Shown here one piece after another: positions 25,932 through 34,263 of a DNA stretch of 64,000 bases (its first letter is position 1; each line of letters begins with the position of its first letter). The stretch covers positions 225,801 to 289,800 of the forward strand of contig NZ_LAVA02000003.1 in assembly GCF_000974985.2 (NCBI RefSeq). The letters are read 5' to 3'. The notes beneath the pieces were generated by a model. The model was not told the origin of the DNA. It searched no databases and was given only the letters and a program-made list of their open reading frames with translations. Position numbers and translations under genes: made by a program. This DNA comes from Streptomyces mangrovisoli. GTDB taxonomy: Bacteria > Actinomycetota > Actinomycetes > Streptomycetales > Streptomycetaceae.

Positions 25932-26795
25932 ATGAGTACGACAGGAGCGACCGCCGAGCCCCCTTCGAGCTCCCGGGCGGGCTCGATCGCCGGGGATCCC
26001 CTTGCCGCCCTGGGCTCGCTGCCCGGTGTCGCCGAGTCCGTCGAGTCGATGCGCAAGGCCGTGGACCGGGTCTACGGGCACCGGATCATGCGGCGCCGCA
26101 GCAACCAGATCACGGCCGAGGCGGCGCTCCGTGGCGCCCGTGGCTCGGCGGCGCTCTCGGGTGCCGACTGGGCCCTGGAGGAGGTGCGCCGGCGCACCGA
26201 CTTCAGCGGCGACGGCGAGGCGCGCGTGCTGGGCGCGGCGCTGCGGCTGAGCGCCGAGGCGGGCCAGCTGCTGTCCATCTGGCGGCAGTCGCCGCTGCGG
26301 GTGCTGGCGCGGCTGCACATGGTGGCGGCCGCGGGCGCCGGTGACGAGGTGGGCCGTCCGAGGCGGGCCGGTGAGCGTGTCGACGAGCCGCTGATCGAGC
26401 TTCCGGTGCCGGGTGCGGACGAGGTCTCGGGGCGGCTGGACGGGCTCGCCGACCTGATCGTCGCGGGCAGTGCCGCTCCGGCGCTGGTCACCGCCGCCGT
26501 GGTGCACGGCGAGCTGCTCGCGCTGCGGCCGTTCACCACGCACAACGGGCTGGTCGCGCGCGCGGCCGAGCGGATCGTCCTGATCGGCAGCGGGCTCGAC
26601 CCGAAGGCGGTCTGCCCGTCCGAGGTCGGACACGCCGAACTGGGCCGTGCGGCCTATCTGGCGGCGCTGGACGGCTATGTCTCCGGCACCCCGGACGGCA
26701 TGGCGGCCTGGATCGGCCACTGCGGCCGGGCGGTGGAACTCGGCGCCCGCGAGTCGACGGCGGTGTGCGAGGCGCTCCAGCGCGGAGCGGCCTGA
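25932..26795 (+). CDS. Degenerate Fic-like protein
   Basis: 287 residues from ATG 25932. The mostly helical sequence carries LRPFTTHNGLVARA near residue 200. It resembles the Fic signature HPFxxGNGRxxR, with the catalytic His replaced by Arg and GNGR by HNGL. The preceding VTAAVVHGELLAL fits the helix before the Fic loop. Active Fic proteins transfer AMP to target hydroxyls using the His, so this one is unlikely to be a normal AMP transferase. It is divergent from the ATPase gene with 101 bp between starts. The fold assignment is inferred from the motif alone. Confidence 0.65.
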   Translation: MSTTGATAEPPSSSRAGSIAGDPLAALGSLPGVAESVESMRKAVDRVYGHRIMRRRSNQITAEAALRGARGSAALSGADWALEEVRRRTDFSGDGEARVLGAALRLSAEAGQLLSIWRQSPLRVLARLHMVAAAGAGDEVGRPRRAGERVDEPLIELPVPGADEVSGRLDGLADLIVAGSAAPALVTAAVVHGELLALRPFTTHNGLVARAAERIVLIGSGLDPKAVCPSEVGHAELGRAAYLAALDGYVSGTPDGMAAWIGHCGRAVELGARESTAVCEALQRGAA

Positions 26796-27245
26796 CGCCG
26801 GAACAGGCCTGACCAGGGTTGCGGCCTGACGCTGGACCGGGCCTGAAGGCCTGACACCGGAACGGGCCTGGACAGGGTTGCGGCGGTACGGGGATCCGTA
26901 CCGCCGCTGGCACGTTCACCGGGGTACCAAGCGTCCTCGCTGTGTCGCCCATCAGGTCGGGAACTTTGCCCGTCACCTGGTGCGGCTGGCCCGTAATCGA
27001 CGGGTCGACGTCGCGTGGGTCCCCAATGTTCATGCTCGGTCCGTGGGGCCAGAATGCGTAGTTAAAGGGGATCCTCTCGGATGTCCTTCGGTCTCGCGGG
27101 CCGTTGTGTCCTTTGTACTGCAAGCCGGGAGCAAGCGGAACCCCTGCCTGCACTTCTTTACTTTTATGTTCAAACAGGTTCTAAACGGGCATCGGAATTC
27201 CGAACAAATCCCGGGAACCGGCGCGGCGGCCCGCGGAGCCGGGGG
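26790..27245. other. Gene-free region with imperfect repeats after the Fic-like gene
   Basis: Three imperfect copies of gcctgac(g/a)c(c/t)gga begin at 26790, 26824 and 26849, overlapping the stop codon of the preceding gene. Beyond 26960 the sequence is less GC-rich (for example cttctttacttttatgttc at 27150-27170) and has no convincing gene on either strand. It may hold a terminator or a small transcript; none could be defined. Confidence 0.45.
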
Positions 27246-28079
27246 TCAGGCGGCGACCCTCCGGCGCCGGTTCACGTACCAGACCAGGCCCGCGGTGGCC
27301 GCGGCGGCGCCGACGGCCGCCGCCGCGAGCAGCACGGGGCGCGAGGGCGCGGACAGGCCGGGCAGTCGCTGCTTGAGCCGCACCGGGCGGTGGAAGTCGA
27401 GCACCGGCCACCCCTGGGCGACCGCCTCGCGGCGCAGCGCGCGGTCCGGGTTCACCGCGTGCGGGTGGCCGACGGAGCGCAGCATCGGCAGGTCGGTGGC
27501 GGAGTCGCTGTAGGCGTAGCAGCGGGAGAGGTCGTACCCCTCCGACGCGGCCAGGTCCTTGATCGCCTCGGCCTTGGTCGGGCCGTAGGCGTAGTACTCC
27601 ACCTCGCCGGTGAAGCAGCCGTCCTCGCCCACGACCATACGGGTCGCCACCACCCGGTCGGCGCCCAGGAGTTCGCCGATGGGCTCCACGACCTCGGCGC
27701 CGGAGGTGGACACGATGACCACGTCCCGGCCGGCGGCGTGGTGCTGCTCGATGAGGGAGGCCGCCTCGTCGTAGATGATCGGGTCGACGATGGCGTGCAG
27801 GGTCTCGGCGACGATCTCCTTGACCTGCTGGACGTTCCAGCCGCGGCACAGCGCGGAGAGGTACTCGCGCATGCGCTCCATCTGCTCGTGATCGGCGCCG
27901 CCTACGAGGAAGACGAACTGGGTGTAGGCGGTACGCAAGACGGCCCGTCGGTTGATCAGCCCGCCTTGGTAGAACGACTTGCTGAACGTGAGCGTGCTCG
28001 ACTTCGCAATGACCGTCTTGTCCAGGTCGAAGAAGGCCGCTGTGCGGGGCAAGGAGTGGTTTTCCACGCCCCCGAGCAT
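27246..28079 (-). CDS. HAD-IB phosphatase with C-terminal membrane anchor
   Basis: 277 residues. HAD motif I is AFFDLDKTVIA (nucleophile Asp18 and Asp20). Motif II is VIVSTSG, the lysine motif GPTKAEAI, and motif III YAYSDSATDLPML. These define a SerB-like HAD subfamily IB phosphatase. A C-terminal helix (about 248-268) followed by RRRR predicts a membrane anchor with a cytoplasmic tail. The homologous Rv3661 lies in the same place beside ssd in mycobacteria. The substrate is unknown. The 6C RNA lies divergently upstream. Confidence 0.88.
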   Translation of the reverse strand: MLGGVENHSLPRTAAFFDLDKTVIAKSSTLTFSKSFYQGGLINRRAVLRTAYTQFVFLVGGADHEQMERMREYLSALCRGWNVQQVKEIVAETLHAIVDPIIYDEAASLIEQHHAAGRDVVIVSTSGAEVVEPIGELLGADRVVATRMVVGEDGCFTGEVEYYAYGPTKAEAIKDLAASEGYDLSRCYAYSDSATDLPMLRSVGHPHAVNPDRALRREAVAQGWPVLDFHRPVRLKQRLPGLSAPSRPVLLAAAAVGAAAATAGLVWYVNRRRRVAA

Positions 28080-28139
28080 AGGCGCCCGCCATTCGGCGTA
28101 AGGTGGGGTGCGTTGGTTTGCCTGAGAAGGCTCTCGGGT

Positions 28140-28269
28140 ACACCATGGAAGTCACGGATCGTTCGCGACCGTGCTAACCCGGCCCGACTCCTCCCCCCCC
28201 GAGTCGGCCGTGGAGACGACCCCCGCTCTCCCCCCCGGCGGGGGTCGTCGCATGTCCGGATGGGTTTTT
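28140..28269 (+). ncRNA. 6C small RNA
   Basis: Two C-rich hairpin loops in a row define the 6C motif. The first stem is cgactc/gagtcg (28185-28190 and 28201-28206), extended by ggc/gcc pairs, with eight consecutive C in the loop. The second is a perfect 11-bp stem (28215-28225 and 28239-28249) with seven C in the loop, followed by a T-run at 28265-28269 that suits termination. The location between the Rv3661-like HAD gene and ssd is exactly where 6C lies in mycobacteria and S. coelicolor. The C-rich loops pair with G-rich mRNA sites. The 5' end is approximate. Confidence 0.85.
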
Positions 28270-28660
28270 CCGATTTCTTCGCAGTCAGTGGCGCCTGCCG
28301 TGCAGTTGGCGGGCGCCAACTCGCCATGCCCATGACTCGTCACTTTGCGTAGTCGTCGCGCTGCTCTGTGAGAGTCGCACAGGGGTCGGTTCGGCACTCA
28401 CCGGTATGGGTGATGCCGATATTCACAACCACCGAGATGTCCACAGTTTTCGACCAAGATCCACATGATTTCCGGGTTCGTCGCACGGTGATTCCAGCGC
28501 GTCTCGGCCGCGGTGATTCATGGCCGGTTCCCTTTGTCGGGGCGCGTTTGGCCGGTTCGTATCGGCCGTTCATATGGGGGCCGCTCGCCGGTTCCCCACG
28601 TCTTTGGGAATCGCCGCGGCCGCGGATGCCGCGCGAGAGAAGCAGCGAAGGGGGACTCCC
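28270..28660. promoter_or_regulatory. Leader/promoter region of the Tad-like operon
   Basis: 391 bp without a gene between the 6C RNA and ssd. An inverted repeat (ggcgcc...gggcgcc) occupies about 28290-28318. Bases 28330-28480 are AT-richer and probably hold the ssd promoter. No specific operator was recognised. Confidence 0.4.
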
Positions 28661-29764
28661 GTGGCCGGAACCGTCACACATGAGCCGCCGCCCGACACCG
28701 GGGACAGGCCGGGCGCGCCACTGATCGTCACCGAGGACGCCGTGCTCCTCGACGACCTGCTGCGCCTGTGCGCGGCGGCCGGCGCCACCCCCGAGGTCCA
28801 TCCCGGGGTGCCGCGCCGCAGAAGCGGATGGGAGAGCGCGCCGCTCGTCCTGGTCGGCGACGACGCCGCGCGCCGGGTCAGGGCGGCCGCGCGCAGGCGC
28901 GGCGTGGTCCTGGTGGGCCGGGACCAGGACGATCCCGGGGTCTGGCGGCGCGCCGTCGAGATCGGCGCCGATCACGTCCTGATGCTGCCCGACGGAGAGC
29001 AGTGGCTGATCGACCGGATCGCCGACGTCGCCGAGGGCGTCGGCCGCCCCGCGCTCACCGTCGGGGTCATCGGCGGCCGGGGCGGGGCCGGTGCCTCCAC
29101 GCTGGCCTGCGCGCTCGCCATCACCTCCGCGCGGGAGGGACTGCGCAGCCTGCTCGTCGACGCGGACCCGCTGGGCGGCGGACTCGACGTCCTGCTCGGC
29201 GGGGAGACCGCCGAGGGGCTGCGCTGGCCCGCGTTCGCCGCCTCGCGCGGCCGGCTGGGCGGCGGCGCGCTGGAGGAGTCGCTGCCGCGGCTGCACTCGC
29301 TGCGGCTGCTCAGCTGGGACCGCGGCGACTGCGTCGGCATCCCGCCGCAGGCCGTGCGGGCGGTGCTCGCGGCGGCCCGCCGCCGGGGCGGCACGGTCGT
29401 CGTGGACCTGCCCCGGCGCCTCGACGAGACGGTCGCCGAGGCTCTCGCCCAGCTCGACGTCGGCATCCTCGTGGTCCCCGCCGAACTCCGCGCGGTCGCC
29501 GCGGCCGGACAACTGGCCGCAGCCCTCGGCATGGTCCTGCGCGACCTGCGCGTGGCGGTCCGCGGGCCGTACGCGCCGGGGCTGGACGACCGGGAGGTGG
29601 CCCGCCTGCTGGGGCTGCCGCTGGCCGGCGAGGTGCCCGTCGAGGCCGCGCTGACCCGCCCGCACGGGACGGCGGCGCCACCCGGCGCGGCCGCCCGCGG
29701 CCCCCTGGCGCGCTTCTGCAAGGGGTTCTGGGAGCGGGCCCTGGCCGAGGCGGGCGCCGTATGA
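28661..29764 (+). CDS. ssd: Ssd / CpaE-like septum-site protein
   Basis: 367 residues from GTG 28661 (AAGGGGG 7 bp upstream). A receiver-like N-terminal part (about 18-110) is followed by a MinD/ParA-like ATPase domain with the degenerate loop GGRGGAGASTLA (about 131-142) and VDADPLGGGLDVLLGG. It belongs to the actinobacterial 'helicase/secretion neighborhood' CpaE-like family; mycobacterial Ssd (Rv3660c) inhibits septation. In Tad systems CpaE localises the pilus machine. The stop overlaps tadA by 4 bp (ATGA). The frame continues upstream without homology, so the GTG start is preferred. Confidence 0.88.
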   Translation: MAGTVTHEPPPDTGDRPGAPLIVTEDAVLLDDLLRLCAAAGATPEVHPGVPRRRSGWESAPLVLVGDDAARRVRAAARRRGVVLVGRDQDDPGVWRRAVEIGADHVLMLPDGEQWLIDRIADVAEGVGRPALTVGVIGGRGGAGASTLACALAITSAREGLRSLLVDADPLGGGLDVLLGGETAEGLRWPAFAASRGRLGGGALEESLPRLHSLRLLSWDRGDCVGIPPQAVRAVLAAARRRGGTVVVDLPRRLDETVAEALAQLDVGILVVPAELRAVAAAGQLAAALGMVLRDLRVAVRGPYAPGLDDREVARLLGLPLAGEVPVEAALTRPHGTAAPPGAAARGPLARFCKGFWERALAEAGAV

Positions 29765-30720
29765 ACGCGGTCTTCGCGCCGCCACCGGCGGACATGGCGG
29801 GCCCTGTGGGCTCGGTGGGCGCCGCGAGCGCGGCGGGTGCGGTGGGCGCGGCGGCGACGCCGGTACGGCTGCTCGACGGCGTGCGCCAGTGGCTCGCGCA
29901 GAGCGGCGCCGAACCGACACCCGCGCGGGTGGCGCAGGCGCTGCGGGAACAGGGCCGCGTGCTGGGCGACGCGGAAGTCCTCGGCGCGGCCGAGCAGTTG
30001 CGCTCGGAGCTGATCGGCAGCGGCCCGCTCGAACCGCTGCTCGCCGACCCCGCCGTGACCGACGTGCTGGTGTCGGCGCCCGACCGGGTCTGGGTCGACC
30101 GCGGCGGCGGCCTCGAACTGACCCCGGTCGCCTTCCCCGACGCGGCGGCCGTACGGCGTCTCGCGCAGCGTCTGGCCGCCGTGGCCGGGCGCCGGCTCGA
30201 CGACGCGCGGCCGTGGGCCGACGCCCGGCTGCCCGACGGGACCCGGCTGCACGCCGTACTGCCCCCGGTCGCGGTCGGCTGCACCTGCCTGTCGCTGCGC
30301 GTAGCGCGGCCGCGCGCGTTCACGCTCGACGAACTCGCCGCGGCGGGCACCGTGCCGCCCGGCGGCGAGGGAGTCCTGCGGGCGCTGATCGGTGCCCGCC
30401 TGTCCTTCCTCATCAGCGGGGGCACCGGCAGCGGCAAGACGACCCTGCTGAGCGCCCTGCTCGGGCTGGTCGGGCCCGGCGAGCGGATCGTGCTCGCCGA
30501 GGACTCCGCCGAACTGCGCCCCGACCACCCCCATGTCGTACGGCTGGAGACCAGACCGGCCAACCAGGAGGGCGCCGGCCTGGTCACCCTCGAGGACCTG
30601 GTGCGCCAGGCGCTGCGGATGCGTCCCGACCGGCTGGTCGTCGGCGAGGTGCGCGGCCCGGAGGTCGTCCATCTGCTGGCCGCGCTCAACACGGGCCACG
30701 AGGGCGGGTGCCTCGTCTAA
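29761..30720 (+). pseudogene. tadA: tadA (CpaF-like secretion ATPase), 5' part, interrupted
   Basis: The first 314 codons of a TadA/CpaF ATPase, then five codons from the inserted element ending in TAA at 30718-30720. The Walker A GGTGSGKTT (Lys226), an aspartate-box-like ILAEDSAEL and a LVVGEVRGPEV Walker B are all present. The frame breaks at GHEGGC, just before the conserved GTVHAN motif. The missing 124 residues resume at 40250 after the element. Without them the ATPase should not work, so the Tad-like secretion/pilus machine is probably off in this strain unless the element excises. Confidence 0.93.
30690..30720. other. attL
   Basis: Left junction. tadA sequence (cacgag) meets element sequence (gtgcctcgtct) at the shared GGGCGG, 30702-30707. 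The likely crossover dinucleotide is the GG at 30703-30704, the centre of the dyad found when attP is reconstructed. Confidence 0.85.
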
Positions 30721-30806
30721 GCGTACATGCAGGGACAGGGCTCAGCGAGGATGCGCCGACACAGGCAACGTCGCTGGTCACAGGCCCAGTTACTCCACAG
30801 CACGAA

Positions 30807-30843
30807 GCCCCGCCCATGCGCCGGGGAGACGCACAGACGGGGC
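30807..30843 (-). terminator. Hairpin near attL
   Basis: gccccg (30807-30812) pairs with cggggc (30838-30843) across a 25-nt loop, 51 bp past the stop of the minus-strand Cys-rich gene. It has the same GCCCCG base as the other hairpins of the element. The surrounding 30721-30893 holds no gene. Confidence 0.45.
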
Positions 30844-30893
30844 AGCCGACACGCTGAGCTGTGTTGCTCGCCGTCGCTCAGCGGGCCGGAGTC

Positions 30894-31172
30894 TCACCAG
30901 CGGATAGGTTCCGCGTCGCCACCCACGCACACGGGGCAGGGGCGCTTGTACGTCCAGCCGCACAGCTCACAGCCGCTGAACCCGCCGCACCCGTCACACC
31001 AGATCGCACGATGCCCAGCGCACTGCCCGCACAGGTCCCCCCACGTCCACAGGGACCAAGGGCGCTCCCCGCCCGTCCGTCCGGCGCGTGGCTTCGGATG
31101 ATGCGGAGCTGACTTCCGGGGTTGGGATATTCGCCCGGCGGTGACACGGGAACGCTCCGGGGCCGTCGTCAT
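30894..31172 (-). CDS. Small multi-CxxC (zinc-finger-like) protein of the element
   Basis: 92 residues from ATG 31172 with GAGGGG 5 bp upstream. The second half has four CxxC pairs: CGQC, CDGC, CELC and CPVC, ending in the GGDAEPIRW tail I recall from small proteins of Streptomyces integrative elements. The layout resembles a DnaJ-type or zinc-ribbon Cys-rich module that binds two zinc ions. Function is unknown. It is translationally coupled (ATGA) to the gene before it and lies next to attL. A role as regulator or excision factor is possible but unsupported. Confidence 0.7.
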   Translation of the reverse strand: MTTAPERSRVTAGRISQPRKSAPHHPKPRAGRTGGERPWSLWTWGDLCGQCAGHRAIWCDGCGGFSGCELCGWTYKRPCPVCVGGDAEPIRW

Positions 31173-31369
31173 TCGTGCCCCTCGGGGTGCCGCGCCAAGA
31201 GGACATTGCAGTCAGTCACGGTGGTCTGATCACTGCCCGCGCGTGCCCAATCCCGGACCTTCGCAAGTTCCGTGCAACTCGCGCAGCCTTCCACGGGCGT
31301 GGGTTCCAGATTGCCGAGCCGCAACGGCAACTCAACCGGATCACTCGGATAGGTCTTCGGCTCGCTCAC
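31169..31369 (-). CDS. Small CxxC protein of the element
   Basis: 66 residues from GTG 31369, which has AGGGGG 6 bp upstream; a TTG at 31375 is too close to that site. It contains one GCASCTEL CxxC motif and an ARHPEGHE tail, a pattern seen in short proteins of Streptomyces mobile elements. Function is unknown. It overlaps the next gene by 4 bp and forms a two-gene minus-strand unit reading toward attL. Its promoter must lie in the 137 bp shared with the divergent regulator operon. Confidence 0.6.
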   Translation of the reverse strand: MSEPKTYPSDPVELPLRLGNLEPTPVEGCASCTELAKVRDWARAGSDQTTVTDCNVLLARHPEGHE

Positions 31370-31506
31370 GTCCAACCCCCTGCATCACTTCCCTGCCATC
31401 TGCGTGCAGTCAACGACCGGGGGCGCTGCGTGCTCCATCAACTTGCATGGACTTGCACGCCAATTACTTTGCAGGCGGTCTTGACCGTGCACGCTAGGAA
31501 GGGAGG

Positions 31507-31806
31507 ATGGCTGTGCAAGTCGAAGCAAACCGCGTACTGACGGAGGCTGACATGGCGCTACGGTTCGTCGGGATCGACCCGGACACCGATCTTGAGCACT
31601 GCCCTACAGTCTGGGCTGACGAAGAGGCGGGGGAACTGGTGGTGCAGGGCTGGAAGGCCAGTCCTGAACTCCGTGCCGCCTGTGAGTCGAACAGCCCGGC
31701 TCACGGAGCGATCCCGGACAGCGAAGAGGTCATCAGGATTCCGGCGCGCATGGTGCCGATGATCAGGGAAGCGTGCGATGCAGTTGAGCGTTCCGCCGTT
31801 CAGTGA
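31507..31806 (+). CDS. Small protein upstream of the DUF6879-Scr1 pair
   Basis: 99 residues (MAVQVEANRVLTEADMALRF...), preceded by GGAAGGGAGG, a strong ribosome site. It is acidic with no recognised domain. Its 3' end overlaps the start of the DUF6879 gene by 29 bp, so it belongs to the same transcript. Third codon positions are clearly less GC-rich than in host genes. Function is unknown; a third component of the regulator module is plausible. Confidence 0.65.
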   Translation: MAVQVEANRVLTEADMALRFVGIDPDTDLEHCPTVWADEEAGELVVQGWKASPELRAACESNSPAHGAIPDSEEVIRIPARMVPMIREACDAVERSAVQ

Positions 31807-32293
31807 GCTACTGGCCAACACCAGGGAATCCGCCGTACACCTTGAAATGCGAGACGACTACGGCAGCAATCCCCGGCTAGAGGCATGGCAGCGCGGAGAA
31901 CGCGTTGACTGGGATGACCGTGAGTCCTGGTGGCATCCGTTCCACCAGACGATTGCGGATGCCGTAGCGCGTGGCGTGGTCGTTCGCCGTGCCCGTGTGG
32001 TCTCGGAGCCTGTCAGCGAATACATCCGCTGGGAGCACTACGCGACGCGTGCCAATGTGGAGGCTGGCGAAGAGGTCCGCTGGCTGGCGCGTAGCCAGGT
32101 GATGGGCTTCCTGGTGCCCGCCAATGACTTCTGGCTGTTCGACGGAAACCTAATCCGCCTCCACCACTTCGCGGGGGATGGCACACACGTAAGGGATGAA
32201 CTCAGCACCGATGCAGAGACGTTGAAGATGTGCTCTGCCTCGTTTGAAGAAGTCTGGCACCGCGCAACCCCGCACAGCGAATACACGATCTAG
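31778..32293 (+). CDS. DUF6879 family protein
   Basis: 171 residues. The pattern FHQTIADAVARGVVVRRARVVSEP...EYIRWEHY, then a DFWLFDGN segment, is typical of DUF6879 proteins, which are very common in Streptomyces beside Scr1-type XRE regulators. Some authors treat such pairs as toxin-antitoxin-like, but no toxic activity is established for this family as far as I know. It overlaps the upstream small gene and sits 20 bp before the regulator gene. Confidence 0.8.
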   Translation: MQLSVPPFSELLANTRESAVHLEMRDDYGSNPRLEAWQRGERVDWDDRESWWHPFHQTIADAVARGVVVRRARVVSEPVSEYIRWEHYATRANVEAGEEVRWLARSQVMGFLVPANDFWLFDGNLIRLHHFAGDGTHVRDELSTDAETLKMCSASFEEVWHRATPHSEYTI

Positions 32294-32313
32294 CACCAAC
32301 GGACAGCCAACCC

Positions 32314-33168
32314 ATGTCGTCGTCTCCTTCGTCTCGTGCCCAAGAGGCCCGGGAAGCCATAGCCGTTCGCCTACGGGAAATGAGGCTGGACGCGGGGATC
32401 ACGGCGCGTGAGTTGGCTGTCCGGTGTGCGTGGAGCGAATCCAAGTCGTCACGTATCGAGCATGCGAAGACGCCCCCTAGTGACGCTGACATTCGCGCCT
32501 GGTCCACCGCATGCGGTGTTGCGGGGCAGGCTGATGACCTAATCGCCGCCAACCGGCAGGCCGATTCCATGTACGTCCAGTGGAAGCGGCTACAGCGGAC
32601 CGGGTTGAGGCGGCTACAGGAGTCGGGCGTACCGCTCTATGAGCAGACACGACAGTTTCACGTCTACTGCTCCAACGTAGTTCCAGGGTTCTTCCAGACG
32701 CCGGGCTATGCGGCAGCGCTGCTGACTTCAATTGCGAAGTTCCGAGGGACGCCAGATGATGTGGCAGACGCCGTAACGGCGCGTATGAACCGGTCTCGTG
32801 TGATCCGAGAAGGTGACCACAGGTTCGCTGTCCTGGTGGAAGAGGCGGTCTTGCGATATCGCATAGGCAGCCCCGAAGTAATGGCCGCTCAGCTTGGACA
32901 CCTTCTGTCGGTCATGGCGCTTCCCTCGGTCTCGCTCGGCATCATCCCTTTCACAGCCCCCCGCGACTCATGGCCCCTTGAGACATTCACCATCTTTGAT
33001 GGTCAGCGTGTGCACGTCGAAACACTCTCGGCAGCCATCAAGGAGACTCAGCCGAGTGACGTGGCGCTGTACCTCAAGGCGTTCGGGAACCTGCATGAGA
33101 TTGCGGCCTATGGGGCGGACGCGCGCTCGCTGATCACATCCGCCATTGATATGCTCCCAGCAGCCTGA
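32314..33168 (+). CDS. Scr1-type (DUF5753) XRE-family transcription regulator
   Basis: 284 residues. The N-terminal XRE helix-turn-helix (about 15-70) contains GITARELAVRCAWSESKSSRIEH. It is followed by the long DUF5753 sensor region (about 100-275) with YCSNVVPGFFQTPGYA and the internal ...VSLGIIPF motif. Proteins of this Scr1 antitoxin-like group are paired with DUF397 or DUF6879 partners. Here it probably controls the element, including the divergent small genes. It ends the plus-strand trio. The next 95 bp contain no gene. Confidence 0.85.
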   Translation: MSSSPSSRAQEAREAIAVRLREMRLDAGITARELAVRCAWSESKSSRIEHAKTPPSDADIRAWSTACGVAGQADDLIAANRQADSMYVQWKRLQRTGLRRLQESGVPLYEQTRQFHVYCSNVVPGFFQTPGYAAALLTSIAKFRGTPDDVADAVTARMNRSRVIREGDHRFAVLVEEAVLRYRIGSPEVMAAQLGHLLSVMALPSVSLGIIPFTAPRDSWPLETFTIFDGQRVHVETLSAAIKETQPSDVALYLKAFGNLHEIAAYGADARSLITSAIDMLPAA

Positions 33169-33263
33169 CGATTCATCAGAAATGCCAAGCGCCCCGTACC
33201 ATCACCAGGAAGACACGCCAAGGTGCCGGAAGTAGCCGCCCTGCTCGCTGAGCACCAGGCAGC

Positions 33264-33899
33264 CTAAGAAGACTGGCCAGACGCTCGGGCAGGGTTGCTG
33301 CTAGCCCGATTACGGAGCCGCCACCACCGCGAGCGTTTCTGCAATTCGGTACCGTCTCGATCAAGAATTTTACTGGCGACTGTCCCGAACGCGTTAACGG
33401 AGTCAACCAGAAGCTGTGTGAATTCATGCAGTCTGTTCAGCGAATCCTCGTACTCTTGGCGAGCTGCCTCCTCTTCGTCTTCGTCGGCGTAATCCTCAAT
33501 GGCGCGCTGCATAAGTTGACGACATTCAGCCATGTGGGCAAACACGTCGTCTACGGCGTTCCGTACAACGTAACCGACGACCGTAACCGCCTCGGGGCCT
33601 GCCAGGACTACGTCAATCCATCGTGCGTCAAGCTCACTTCTGAGCTGCTTTTCTTCTTCGGGGGTTGAGTCCTCGTACGCATCCATCGTGAGACGCGCCT
33701 CTAGGTCGAGCAGAACTTGCAGAAAAGCCTTGTACGCGTCACGCCGTGGCTGGTGTCTCTCCTTTGCGTGCTCTGAGCGCACGGTCATTCTGACGCCTTC
33801 ACGCTGCGCCCTTCCAGCCGTAATGGAACCAATGACACCGCTGATTGATCCAGTTACCGCGCCTAGTACCGCCGCCACCCCAGCATCCATGGGCGTCAT
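33264..33899 (-). CDS. Unrecognised helical protein with N-terminal membrane segment
   Basis: 211 residues. Residues 5-28 are hydrophobic and Gly-rich (VAAVLGAVTGSISGVIGSI), suggesting one membrane insertion. The rest is strongly charged and helical, with an EDYADEDEEEAARQEYED acidic stretch near 145-162. It resembles small phage or element proteins anchored to the membrane with a coiled-coil cytoplasmic part. No function can be given. It converges on the regulator trio and is read in the same direction as the capsid genes. Confidence 0.65.
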   Translation of the reverse strand: MTPMDAGVAAVLGAVTGSISGVIGSITAGRAQREGVRMTVRSEHAKERHQPRRDAYKAFLQVLLDLEARLTMDAYEDSTPEEEKQLRSELDARWIDVVLAGPEAVTVVGYVVRNAVDDVFAHMAECRQLMQRAIEDYADEDEEEAARQEYEDSLNRLHEFTQLLVDSVNAFGTVASKILDRDGTELQKRSRWWRLRNRASSNPARASGQSS

Positions 33900-34263
33900 G
33901 ATCCCCAGTCCACAGCAAGCTGTCTAGCGCCCGGGAACGCGAGGAGCCCAGTACCGGCCACCAGGAAGGCAGCGGATACAGGGCTAGGGGTACTGCGTTC
34001 GGCTGGCTATTCGGTCTCAACCCAATCGGTCACGTGCTGGTCATGCTCGGGGGTCAGGAAGTCGTCGCCAGCGGAAAGCCAGGCAAACATGCGTCGATTT
34101 AGAGTTGATAGGAAAGCCCCGGTCAGCGAGTGACCAGGGCATCAAATTGGGGTCATTCTCTCCGCGAAAATTGCCTAACCTGCGGCACCACAGAGTTGCC
34201 TCCCTGCCGGTCAATCTCTGAGAGGGAAGGGGGTCATCCCCCAGGGGGGCGGCTCAGCGTAGA
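33900..34263. other. Gene-poor stretch between the helical protein and HNH genes
   Basis: 364 bp. The longest minus-strand frame starting with ATG (34008-34091, 27 codons) has no ribosome site and is not called. A terminator-like hairpin lies at 34116-34140. The GC content drops near 34080-34110. Confidence 0.45.
34116..34140 (-). terminator. Hairpin terminator after the HNH gene
   Basis: A 10-bp stem (34116-34125 and 34131-34140) with a 5-nt loop. Read on the minus strand, its single irregular pair is a G-U wobble and it is followed by TTTCCT. The orientation therefore fits termination of the minus-strand HNH unit. Confidence 0.6.

Noticed and set aside
26878..27513. Frames across the gap before the HAD gene
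   Set aside because: No ribosome site or codon bias; they run antisense into the HAD gene.
33181..33270. Short frames after the Scr1 regulator
   Set aside because: Under 35 codons, no ribosome site; at most a gene remnant.
34008..34091. 27-codon minus-strand frame in the element
   Set aside because: Too short and lacks a ribosome site.
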